A stretch of DNA of 64,000 nt from Hirundichthys speculiger (taxonomy: Eukaryota > Chordata > Actinopteri > Beloniformes > Exocoetidae): contig JAGFBZ010000912.1 in assembly GCA_018398805.1 (NCBI GenBank), positions 124,001 to 188,000 of the forward strand, read 5' to 3'. The position numbers and the translations under genes are program-made. Below the pieces are notes generated by a model. It ran no database searches. It worked only from the letters and a program-made list of their open reading frames with translations, and was not told where the DNA came from. Of this stretch, positions 11,801 to 22,612 are shown one piece after another; the first letter of the stretch is position 1, and each line of letters begins with the position of its first letter.

Positions 11801-14800
11801 CTCCTCTTTTTCATTCCATCTGCCCCTCTTTCACTCTTTTTTTTTTTTTCTTTCCAGCAGATTTTCTTCTACCTCCTCACCTTCCTCTGCACATTAACAT
11901 CTACGAAAGGGTGAGCAATGGGTGCAGACTGCATGTCTGGTGTTTGTTACCCTGCTCCGAGCTGTCATAAACCATGAGAGCCTAAATTGGTGCTCCTAGC
12001 ATGTGAGAAAGAGCGCATTAGGAGTCAGCTATAATGAATGAAGGAGTCAAGGAAAGCATGGCAGGCTCCAGATTTACGCCCCGCTCCTCAATCACGCTCA
12101 CACACAAGCATAATTACATTCGCACAAGCGCAGACGGTGACATGAGTGACCAGATGCTCTGCAGCATATTTTTCAGACTAGAAGAAATGGACAAATAAGT
12201 TTCCACACTTAAATATGATGATTTTATTTCTGAATTCAATAAGAGTCCATGTCAGTCAGCCAAATTGCTTCTCGCTTCAATGAATACTAGCAAATAAAAT
12301 GAGCAATGGAGTAAAAATTTAACAAGAGAGAATAAATTAGCAATATATTGCTTGCTTGTAATGCTACAATGGCTTCTCCATTTTACCCCTCCAAGATGTG
12401 AAAAAGCTGTTAGGCGAGCTGTTGGAGTGGCGCTAAGGGCTGCCGCCATGCTTTTGTAATAAGAGATCAAGTAAGAATGGGGATCGTGAATACAAAAGCA
12501 CCAATGGGATGTGTATGCAGTGAATACATCTGTGCTCATGCTCCCTCCAGCGCCACACAGTATTACTGCACCCCGTTTCAGCATAGTTCTCCTGCGTGGC
12601 ATCCCTGTTTCTTTGACTTTCATTCCCAAAAGATGCAAACGCTTTTAGTGGGTCATCTCATATAAAAAGCTTCCTGGCCTCGTAAAATCCCCATGAAAGT
12701 GTTGTGTGTGTGGTCTGTCCTTAATCAGACCATCACTCTGAATGCATTAGAAGTAGTGAAGGCATGCAGAGAGGCAGCAAGTAAACAAGCAATATGTGAC
12801 AGTAAAGCAGTTCCCTAGTTCCCTATGTGTCTCTCTGAAGCCCTGCTCAGAGTTTAGGGGTGGATAGTGTTGAGGGTGAGGTTACGAACGCTGGCATTCA
12901 CACCGCCAGCCCAAAAACCATTTCTAGCATAGGTGATCAGATTTTAGACTTTCTGACTGACCAATCTGAGTATCCCGGGTAACCTACAGGCATAAAATGG
13001 ATGGAAACAAACCATGGACCAGGCATATTAGCTGTTAGCATACAGACTCTTGAGACAAGCTAACGGAGGAATTCCCCCATCACTTCCATCATTGTGGTAG
13101 ATGTAGTTAGTTTGTGCCGCATTGAGAATTACACTAAAGATTATTCATAATCTTTTTTGAGCAACCATGGTGTTGAGACTGAGACATCTGTGAAAATCTG
13201 ATTGCAATGACATTCGATAACATCTCTGCATCTGTTTAAAATCTGATTTGGAAATTTAGGCTGGCTGTGTGAACACAGACTGAAGCCCAATGAGGAGAGC
13301 TGAGCCAAAGATTAGATGCTACAGAGGTTCTGACAGAGGATGGAGATGAGATGGGGAAAAAAGAAAAAAAAAACATTGTTTGCATGGCCACACCTGATAT
13401 CATGTTGGTTGCTTTCCATTTTGGCTTGTCTGCGTACTCCAGAAACCTTTTTTTAAAGAACCAGGTTGAGAGGACTTTCTGTGGCTTTAAGAGAAGTTGG
13501 CCTTTATTCAGATCTGAACAGTTTGACAACAGGACTCAGGATCCCTTTTGAACTCCTTACACACTGGCAGACCACAGAGGTTGTAATGCCAAAACTAGCA
13601 AACAGCGCTGGAGGTTGGGCACAATAATAAGAGTCTTGAGGATTTCCAAGTAAGAGTGCTGCAAGTCCAGGACAACGAAAGCCTGTTGACAGGGTACCAG
13701 GAAATTCAAGTCTGGCTAATGCATCTCACACTGACTGGCCAACAGCTTTTAAGAAAGCACTGCGAATGACTTAATTCTTGGACATCTTCGGCCACTTTTG
13801 GAGAATTGGATTACAAAGAAACAGTTGTTTTGATGTAAAGAAAAAGGCAGTGGTCAAGAAACGCTTCATCTTCAATCCAGGATGGACTTCCATGGCTACC
13901 TTCATTCAAAAACTGGATTTAAAGACAACAACCGCAACAGGAACAACTGGTGAAGCTGAGTTAATTAGACTGGAACCCCCACTGATGAGGTCAGCATAAA
14001 TACTTGAACACATTAACGGGCATACACGTGCACAGACAGGATCAAGAGTCACTGAGGTATAACACAAGTTACATCCTACATACAAAGACCACAGCTTTGT
14101 GGCATGAAACAGGACCAAAAGCCTTGAATCAGGAGAAACTGAGTACACCTAGCTGATGCTTAAAGGTCCAAAACAGTGAGAATGCTGAGGCTGCTTTGGA
14201 TCGTCAGCTAAAGGCGCATTTACTCAATCTCTCCTGATGAACAACAGACTCTGGTGTCGCTCTTTCATCTCAGAGCAAACTGACTGTTGTTTGTAAAACT
14301 TCCTCTTTAGAAAACACACGATTCAAGTATTCTACTAAAGGTGATCTGAATGCAACCTTGTAGAGATACTTGAGCTCCATGATCATTAGCAATATATAGA
14401 TTATTGGTGTACGGTTTGGTTGTTTCTTTGTCTTCTGTCAGTTTTTGTATGGTGTTTTTCAATGATTGAGCTTTGGTCAAAAACATTTAAAAAAAAAATG
14501 GATTTGACGTATAGAAAGTGAAAAGTGCTTCCAGATTTTAGACTCATGGCCCCACCCCCACCCCCAACATATGACACACAGTGTACCTCCAAAGATCACA
14601 GATGATCTTTTGAATTTCATTATATGTCATATATTTTAAGCTTGTGATCTTCTGACTTACATTGTTTGGTAAAAAATGCACTCATGTATTTAATGTGAAA
14701 AGATGTTGCATTGTATTCAAGTGCTTTGCCAACACTATAGCTGAAAATAAAGGGAAGATTCAATGATTTCTTGTACAGCTTTTGCACTTCCAAAAAAAAA

Positions 14801-15108
14801 GGAAAAAAAAAGGGGAAAAATAAAAAAAATAGTCATGCATTGTTTCATGATAATTTGTAACGGCAGCAATAGGCTGCTTTGGATTGCTCTGTACTACTTG
14901 TGTATATATGTATGCTGTACCATTTGTCTGCAGTGAAATATGTTGACAACTCAGCTTATATAAGGGCTTTTTATAGGTATAAAAGCAGACTGGGAAATCT
15001 AACATCACTCTCTGTAACTCAAGATAAATTTCTCTAGGGTTTTTTTGTTTGTTTTTTAGGGATGAAGGGTTATGAACAGAATTTTCCATGCATACAAAAC
15101 GCTGTATA
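8812..15108 (+). other. Sequence downstream of the Shisa-type stop: possible long 3'UTR
   Basis: No further coding exon was recognised. An early AATAAA-like cluster sits near 8970-8985 and a clean AATAAA at 15109. A CA/CG-rich alternating tract lies near 9476-9520 and a CA run near 9600-9614. Poly(T) runs occur near 10300 and 11838. Many vertebrate Shisa genes have long 3'UTRs, so transcription could run to about 15.13 kb, but the sequence alone cannot tell UTR from intergenic DNA. The short open frames here lack protein-like composition. Confidence 0.3.
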
Positions 15109-15114
15109 AATAAA
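15109..15114 (+). terminator. Candidate poly(A) signal AATAAA
   Basis: AATAAA within GTATAAATAAAGTTTGACTG, about 6.3 kb after the Shisa-type stop codon. It follows a run of AT-rich sequence and a T-rich tract. It is a plausible distal polyadenylation site for that transcript, but such hexamers are common in AT-rich DNA and no cleavage site can be seen directly. Confidence 0.35.
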
Positions 15115-15535
15115 GTTTGACTGACTCTTACTGAAATGTCTATAGGCACTCATACTGCATTGATCCATGTGTCCTGTTTGAATAAATCTTTCAGTAAAAT
15201 AACACACTGATTTGTTCATTTTGATTGTGCAGGAAATGATTGTTTTCATATCATCTGGAGGGACCGTCTGCAGCCCTGGTCCAACCTGCATTAACATGGG
15301 TTCTGAGAAACTAAATAATAAGAGGCCAGTATTTAGCACCTGTTCACATCTGTCATGAAAATGTGCACCCAGAAGCATCTTGAGTGATCGGATCTAAATT
15401 TCCCAGCCTATATGCAAATAAACTACAGTTCATTTTTGCTTGAAAATAAAAGTAAATTGTTCATCAAAGGCAGCAACTGGAAATACTGAGGTGTAACTTG
15501 AAGAAAAAAAATCTGTCAGAAACCAATAAGAGCCC

Positions 15536-15642
15536 TGTGAAGGACTGGCGACCTGTCCAGGGTGGACCCCTGCCTTTCACCCAAAGAGAGCTGGGATAGA
15601 CTCCAGCAGATCCAGCAGGTATAGATAATGTAAGGATGGATG
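15536..15642 (+). repeat. Dispersed fish repeat ending in a GGAT run
   Basis: Contains GACTGGCGACCTGTCCAGGG, then GCTGGGATAGACTCCAGCAG, and ends AAGGATGGATGG. The same consensus occurs at 46531-46950 (three tandem copies) and 61738-61846, with a short partial near 58548-58611. It is a widespread fish interspersed repeat with a GGAT-type tail. I cannot name the family with certainty. This copy lacks the middle segment that follows the CAGCAGATCC motif in the others. Confidence 0.7.
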
Positions 15643-18600
15643 GAATCAGATAAGAACACAAATAACAAAGAGTTTTATTGCGGTCATTTGTGGGCAAAAT
15701 CAAATGACTTATCGATGAAGAAGATGTCATCAGTTTATCAACTGGGGGATCGCAGGGCCACATGTAGACAAACAACCATGCACTCTCACAATCACTACTA
15801 CGGGCAATTTAAAACCACTAGTTAACCTGACATGCATGTCTTTGGACTGTGGGAGGAAGCTGGACTGTCAGCGATCTCATGTGGTACAAATGCAACCAGA
15901 GAAAAAGCCAGTGAACTATGTTGTCCTTTAGAAAACTCCAAAGCCTCTACAACACCCTCAGAAAACTTTTAGACCTGTTTGACCAAAATGTACTCTTTGG
16001 ATGCAAGGTCTCCTTTGGATCCTGGTGTTCCTATAACAGGAACCACTGGTGACCAGAGAAGTGCAGGATGACCAGAACTCATCCACAGTAACACATGGGT
16101 TTTGTGGTCTAAAGAATAATAACTAAAATTATGCAGGTCATTTTCAGGCAGGTCAATTAAAGTGGTAACTGCGTATATTTTTCAAATATCATCAATGTTT
16201 GAAACATGACTAATGTAAATGTTTAGGCAATGATTATTCAAGCCAATGCCACATTAAACTAAATGCCTACTGTCAGTCTATTCCTCCCTTTGTTTCACTT
16301 CTTTCAGGGTGCTTTCACATCTTGGCTCGTTTACTCTAGTTTGTAAACTTAGACTTTTTTTTTTTCAAACTGTGTGAGAATGTTCCTATCGCTTACTGCT
16401 CAGATGTGTCTGTTTGGTGGAACAATAGATATAAATGCAGAAAGATCCCGTAGCTTGGAGTATTTCACAGTAATGCCTCTTTCAGCGGACTGCTTCAAGG
16501 TTCTCCATCTGCATCGAGGCCACCTCCTGTTGGAGTCTAGGTCCAGTGGTTTTGCTCCACCCCTGAGTGCAATGACTCTGTTCACGGCAAACAAAATGAG
16601 CAACATTATGAGGGGAAATAAATGAAGGTTGTTTTGAGAGGATTTAAAGATGATTCATGCTTCTGCGTCAAAGGTAGATCTCAACCCTAGTTGGACTTCA
16701 TCACTGCAGACTCATTGAAGAAGGCAAACCAAAAACAGCAGAGTAGAGCCCCAGGGAAATAGTTGTGAATCTGTCTCCCTTGTGAGTGTCTCCTGTTCCT
16801 GCCTGCATGCTTCCCCTGTCTGCTCCCTCCTCCAGGATGCCTCGCAGGTGCTTGGCCTGCGCCGACTGCCACACCTGCTCCTCATCTACCATCACCAGTG
16901 CTTTGAGAAGGCCAGCATGCTGCATGAAGGCGCCGGTTCAACTACCTTTCTACATCGCCCTGTGCCCCGGTGAAACCTGTTCTGGTCAGCCCGTCCCCTG
17001 TACCTCTGGATCTGAGTGAAGAGGTGTTTTTGGTTCTTTTTTTCCCTCCGTTTGTGGAATGAATTTGGCTTTTGTTACCCTCAAGACTTTACATTTGAAT
17101 CCACTGCTTCACACCATGACAGAAATAGAGGGTTCAGACTGCAGGATCTGACAGACCCAGAGAGTTTAGGAGTAAAAGGGCTCTGACATGGTGCTTGATC
17201 AAGAGGAAAAGTGATCAAAATTACATAATAATGGGTCTTTAATGTTACAAGCTGTTTATTTGGACTGTGTTTTATAAAGGTTTGTACATTTTTTATGTAA
17301 TGACAGGTTCAGACGCAGCATTAATGTGTTGAATCAATCATTATACGCTTGTGTTGTGTGATGCTCATAAAGTACTCCCAGCAGCTATAAAAGACCCGTT
17401 CAAACAGAGTTCTTCATCCTCCATTATTTTCTATCTGCCTCATCAGTTCAGTTCAGTTCAATCACTGCCACCAAACAAAGTCATTCACACAATAATCAAC
17501 GACAGTTTGTTCATGGTAAAATAAATGAATGTAAGTATGCGGTTATGTAGTTTTCAGGAGCCACATCAGTGCCAAGTTATTCTCAAGGAGACTCCAGAAC
17601 AGTTTGAGTCAAAAGAACCTTATAACAGGAAACAGTCCAGTTCACAGCAGAGTTCAGCTTTGTAGGAATAACCACTCATCTTTTTCTGTCTACTGGAAAT
17701 GTTTACTTGACGATTTTTAAATGGGGAAAAAAAAAGATTTGTGATGTAAATTTTGGTAGATCTTGAAATATTCTTAAAAGTGCTTATTGAAGAAGAAATT
17801 TCAAACATGTATAGTCATCATCAACATGTTTTATACAAACCCTGCAAGCCATTGCAGGATAGTTACACAAGAAGATTTACATTATCTGACATCCATCAGA
17901 CTCAGGCAAAAAAAAAAAAAAATTAAAGAAGGGAGGGGAAGTGGGTTTAACTTTAGGCTAAACTGTGGCACTGCATTTAAAAAATTACGCTTCAAAGTAT
18001 AAAACTCCAGCAGACTAATGATATAAGCAAGCTCGGGATTATGAAAGACTGGTTTCCACAAAAAAAATCCAAAATAATTTCTTGTATAATACTTATGTAA
18101 AATATGGTAATCATGACATGCAAAAGACCAGGAACAGATTATTATAAAGTTTATCACAAGACTTCATAAACATCATCACCAAGTCATCATCTCATCCTAC
18201 AACATTATCTAGAAGAAATGAAAACAACTCTCTTCGTACCTCTTTCCTGACTTCAGTTCTTTGTCACAGACAGCCTGAAGGATGGTTTTACAAAAGACTT
18301 GTGTTTCTGTTTAATTGTTCTGAAACTACCTTGAGCCCTTGAGTATAAGAAGTCATCCAACAGTAAATAAAAAATAATAATCTCATTCCATCTGCGAGAC
18401 TAAAGGTGGATCTTAATGAATTAGTAGCAATCAGAAATCCATTTTTATCAGCAGAACAAATTAGTTTTTGTTTTGTTTTGGTGTTTTTCTTTCACATTTG
18501 AATATCAGTTTCAGTTTTATTTGAAAGAAAATTGGATTGTGTTTGGGAAGTGTCGTCTAGCTTTGATGGCCAGCCATCCCCACAATCAGCAAAAACCACC

Positions 18601-18940
18601 CAAAGTTTGGGCTTTGGTCCCAGTCTTCTCTTCTGATAACTGTGTCACACATCAGCAGTGGTGAAGCTCGCTTACAGAGCTGCCGTGGACATCAGAGAGG
18701 CTGGAAGACTATACTGGCAACCCAAATCCAGTTTTTAGCAAATCCAAATAGTATCTAGATAGGCTCAAACCACACACAGAGGTGGTTTTAAATGCAAGTT
18801 CAAACTGATTTCCACAGATTAATTTCTATCTGAATGGTGAGGTCACTCAAGTGGGATTTTAAATAGTCTTTTGCATCATTCGCAACTCACCTTAAACAAT
18901 GACTATGTCTGCCTACCGGCAGCGGTGGGCTTCAACAAGT
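15643..18940. other. Non-coding sequence; one C-rich block of unknown nature
   Basis: No gene was recognised. The block at about 16780-17020 (+) is much richer in C and G than its surroundings and stays open in two frames, but the translations are short, rich in cysteine, serine and proline, and match no family I know. It resembles LTR or LINE 5' sequence in texture only. The rest is AT-rich, with a poly(A) run near 17909-17923. Confidence 0.3.
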
Positions 18941-18969
18941 CTGTTCTCCACTTAGACGGGGGATAGACG

Positions 18970-19070
18970 GTGACTGGAAAGGGTCCCAGCAGAGCTCTGC
19001 TAGTCCTCGTTTCAGCTACGCCAGCATTCATTTCAGATGTTGTTTCTGTAGCGGCACTTGACACAACAAT
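18970..19070 (+). repeat. Diverged copy of an unnamed dispersed repeat
   Basis: The segment GTCCCAGCAGAGCTCTGCTA followed by a GTCCTCGTTTCAGCT-like stretch matches, in reverse complement, about 61205-61290, and more weakly 23790-23860. Several kinds of sequence share the layout (a GTGACTG lead, then AGCAGAGCTC, then TTTCAGCT). No terminal repeats were seen. It is likely an old interspersed repeat. Confidence 0.45.
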
Positions 19071-19727
19071 ATTTGAACGGATATGAATGAATGTAAAGTA
19101 ATATTAATTTGCATCATGGGTTAGCATAAACAAAGTTGGCCAACTTGAAATTGCTAACTGTAACTGAACTCATGTGGGTGTATTCCAGCTGGGCCTCTCA
19201 GTCCTGTTCGCGCCAACCCATTTGGATCATGGCACCGCACTGTACAAAGGAAGAAGAAGCTTCAGAAGCACCCTGTTGAAAACCTATGAGTGACATCACA
19301 GAGGGTTCGGCCAGTTCTTCTCATAGAGTCCATGGTTTTGATTGGTGAAGCTTGGTGAATTTCAATTCCTCCCTTAACCCTCAATCTCAACCCTCAGTCT
19401 CAAAAATGCGCGCTCCCGCTAAGGGCAACTGCTGTCCCGATTCTTAGAAAGTCAAGTTGAGGGAAGAGTTTGAGGGCTGTATCACCCTCAAAATTGAGAT
19501 TTTCTGACACCACCCTTGGAAGTAAGGGCTACCCAGAAGGCGCTGGGTAATTTTGCCAAGACATCTTCAAAAAGGATGGTGACAAAAAAAGCTAACTACA
19601 AACGTAAGTATCTTCGTATATCTTAAATATATAAATGTTACCAAACCATCTTATTGTCTGTGTTTGAGATTTTTTTCATGGATTAACATCGTTGTTGCGT
19701 AACATTTATTTTTTTACTTTACGATGT

Positions 19728-19802
19728 TTGCTGCCGGTCCGGCGGTGGGGATCCCCGGCCGGGTCCCGGTCGGCGGTCACGGTCCCGGTTCCGGTCGGCT
19801 TC
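19728..19802. repeat. GC-rich degenerate CCGGTC repeats
   Basis: About 75 bases rich in CCGGTC/GGTCCCGG units in an otherwise AT-rich arm of the inverted-repeat element. It includes GGGATCCCCGGCCGGGTCCC, able to fold. It could be a short tandem array or part of an ancestral promoter. No function can be assigned. Confidence 0.5.
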
Positions 19803-20555
19803 ACGTTACTTGTATACCTTGTTGGGTAGCGACGATGGACTGAATAATGTATCCTCTATTGTGTTATTTGCTAATATTTTTTGGAGAATATACAGCACTC
19901 TTTTCAATGTTATCCCTGTGTCACTTCAGGAAATGCAGAGACAACACAGGTTCTGATACACAGGTTCTGATACATTTCTGGATACATTTCTGTATACATT
20001 ATGCAAAAATTATTTTATGCAAATATTAAAAATGCATACAGCTGCTCTGCCCTGCCACCTTTAGGAAGATCTGACCATAATCTGGTTTTTCTCACCTCCA
20101 CCTACAAGCCCATCGTTCAGCAGCAACCAGTGATCATAAAAACTATCAAAACCTGGTCTAATGAAGCTGAAGATGCTCTGAAAGGTTGCTTTGAGGCTAC
20201 GGACTGGAATGTCCTCTGTGAACCTCATGGAGACAACATCAATGCCATGACTGAGTGTGTGACAGATTACATAAACTTCTGCGTGGACAGCATCGTTCCA
20301 ACAAGAACAGTGAGGTGCTTCCCCAATAACAAACCCTGGATCACCAGAGACCTGAAAAAGCTGTTGAACATCAAAAAGAAAGCCTTCGGGGATGGAGACA
20401 GGGAGTTATTGTAGACAACACAAAAACAAATCAAAGCACAAACCAGGAAGTGCAAGGAGGACTACAGGAAGAAGCTAGAAAGGCAGCTCCAGCAGAACAA
20501 CGTGAGGGATGTGTGGTCTGGAATGAAGAAGATCACCGGCTTCAAGGCAAAGGGG

Positions 20556-20660
20556 GACCAGACTGATGGAGGTCTGGACCAGACTGATGGAGGTCTGGAC
20601 CAGACTGATGGAGGTCTGGACCGGACTGATGGAGGTCCAGACCAGACTGATGGATGTCTG
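20556..20660 (+). repeat. Coding minisatellite: five 21-bp units inside the LINE
   Basis: Five head-to-tail 21-bp units, encoding repeats of DQTDGGL in the frame running from 20502. Units 4 and 5 carry point changes (CGG for CAG, CCA for CTG, TGT for GGT). LINE copy 2 at 31975 has a single unit at the same place, so the array grew in copy 1 or its source. The unit is a multiple of three, so expansion keeps the frame. Confidence 0.95.
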
Positions 20661-22096
20661 GACAGAGCTAATGAACTGAACAGGTTCTTCAATAGGTTCA
20701 GTTCCGCCCCTGCCTCCAGCCCAACAGACCACACCCCCTCTGTGAGCCCACAGCTTTCCTGTCACACCTCCACCCTGTCACCCTGCAGCTCAGTCATGGA
20801 CCAGAAACCAGCATCATCTTTCTCCACCTCGGAGACCTCCTCTGCCCCCCCTCCACTCTCTCTGTCTCCTGCAATCAGGTCAAAAAACAACTTGAGAAAC
20901 TGAACCAGAACAAGGCTGCAGGTCCAGACAGTGTCTGTCCCAGAGTTCTCAAGACCTGCTCATTGCAACTATGTCCGATTCTCCAGCACCTCTTCAACAC
21001 CAGTTTGAGACAGAGAACAGTTCCTGTGCTGTGGAAAACATCCTGCCTTGTTCCAGTGCCTAAAAAACCACAACCAGCTGAACCTAACGACTACAGACCA
21101 GTTGCCCTGACATCTCACATCATGAAAGTCCTGGAGAGACTCTTACTGGCCCACCTCAACAAGCAGGTCAGCACCTTTCAGGACCCATTACAGTTTGCGT
21201 ATCGTAATGGGCTTGGGGTTGAAGACGCCATCATCTACCTGCTTCACAGAGCCCACTCTCATCTGGACCAATCAGGCAGCACTTTGAGGGTCATGTTCTT
21301 TGATTTCTCAAGTGCTTTTAATACAATTCAGCCTGCTTTGTTATGTGAGAAGCTCCATCAGTTCCAGGTGGATTGCTCCACAACCTCCTGGATTTATGAC
21401 TACCTCACAAACAGACCACAGTTTGTGAGACTGAAAGGTTGTGTGTCTGAGATGGAGGTCAGCAGCAGCATTGGAGCACCACAAGGAACTGTTCTCTCAC
21501 CATTTCTCTTCACGCACTACACCTCTGACTTCCAGTACAACTCTGAGTCCTGTCATCTGCAGAAATACTCTGATGACTCTGCAGTTGTTGGGTGTATCAG
21601 CAACGGACAAAAAGCAGAGTACAAAGAACTGATCTGTCAGTTTGTGAAATGCTGCAGTAACAATCATCTCGTATTAAATACCAGCAAAACTAAGGAGATG
21701 ATTGTCGACTTCAGGAGGAGCAAGAATCAACACAGCAGTGTTTCCATCCTGGGAAAGGAGGTGGAGGTGGTGGAGGAATACAAGTATCTTGGAGTTCAGC
21801 TTGACAACAGACTGGAGGGGAAATGTAACACAGAATACATCTACAAGAAAGGTCAGAGCAGACTCTACTTTTTAAGAAAGCTGAGATCTTTTAATGTCTG
21901 CACCAAGATGTTGCACATCTTCTATAGGTCTGTTGTTGAAAGTGCAATCAGCTTTGCAGCCATCTGCTGGGGCAGCAGCATCAGAACCAGAGACCTGAAG
22001 AGAATCAACAAACTGATCAGGAAAGCTGGATCTGTGCTGGGTGTAACTCTGGAGCCGCTGGAGCTGATTGTACAAAAAAGAATGCTGCACAAGCTG

Positions 22097-22164
22097 ATGA
22101 AGATGATGGAGGACTCTTCACACCCTCTCCATGAAGATGATGGAGGACTCTTCACACCCTCTCC
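22097..22164 (+). repeat. 34-bp tandem duplication near the LINE ORF end
   Basis: Two exact adjacent copies of a 34-bp segment starting ATGAAGATGATGGAGGACTC. Copy 2 of the LINE has one. Because 34 is not a multiple of three, the second unit shifts the frame and changes the last ~30 residues of the open frame ending at 22201. Confidence 0.9.
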
Positions 22165-22290
22165 ACAACACAGTGATCAAACAACAGGGTGTGTTCAGTG
22201 AGAGGCTTCTTCAGGTCCGTTGCAAGACGGAAAGATACAGAAGATCATTCCTGCCAGCAGCCATCAGCCTCCACAACAAGACTTAACACC

Positions 22291-22336
<46 letters not shown>
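22291..22336. repeat. (TAT)n microsatellite
   Basis: About 46 bases of uninterrupted trinucleotide repeat in the 3' untranslated part of LINE copy 1. Copy 2 has only TTATTATATATTATT at this place. Likely polymorphic. Confidence 0.95.
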
Positions 22337-22612
22337 GCTGTCGTTTGTCTGTTGTTTATAAAAAAAAAAAAAAAAAGAGCCATTACTACAGTATTGAATT
22401 TCCCTTTATGGGATAAATAAAGTATTTTTCATTTCATTTCATTTTCATTTAATTTCAGTCTGAAGACATAACTGCACTCGAAGGGTGTCCCATTTCTAAG
22501 CCACAAGATGGCCTTTACACTTACTTTCGAGGGTTAAGATTGAGGGCCAAAAATTGAGGGTTAAGGGCGAGGGTTGAGATTGAGGGTTAAGAGAGGAATT
22601 GGAATTCACCCT

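Larger units (their letters stand above)
20014..22440 (+). mobile_element. 5'-truncated L2/Rex1-like LINE (copy 1)
   Basis: A non-LTR retrotransposon fragment. It starts inside the endonuclease end region (GRSDHNLVFLTSTYKP, about 20060-20110) and continues through a linker to a reverse transcriptase at 20963-22201. RT motifs visible are DYRPVALTSH, FFDFSSAFNTI, GAPQGTVLSP and the catalytic box as YSDD, where many relatives have YADD. A C-terminal region with NKLIRKAGSVLG follows. The 3' end has an ATT microsatellite, a poly(A) run, TTTATGGGATAAATAAAG and a TTTCA-type tail, typical of this LINE group in fish. The first frame stops at 20412 through a one-base difference from copy 2. A second copy starts at the same internal point at 31443. 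Clade placement is from motif memory. Confidence 0.85.
19354..22612. mobile_element. Terminal-inverted-repeat DNA element split by a LINE
   Basis: The left end, near 19354-19395, contains CAATTCCTCCCTTAACCCTC followed by AATCTCAACCCTC. The right end, about 22572-22612, is its reverse complement with a few changes over about 41 bases. Both arms carry extra copies of an AACCCTCAATCT-type motif inside. The LINE at 20014-22440 lies between the arms. The left arm has ATGGTGACAAAAAAAGC (about 19575) running into a GTAAGT donor, which could be the first exon of a lost transposase. No clear target duplication was found and the superfamily is unknown. Confidence 0.55.

Noticed and set aside
15070..15378. 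Small - strand open frames near the poly(A) site
   Set aside because: Short, overlapping, with no domain or splice context.
16782..17019. C-rich open frames that might be an exon
   Set aside because: Two frames stay open over the same DNA and neither gives a recognisable protein. There is a CCTCCAG acceptor-like site, but no supporting donor or homology.
22189..22420. Tyrosine- or isoleucine-rich open frames over the ATT repeat
   Set aside because: They are translations of the microsatellite and poly(A) run only.
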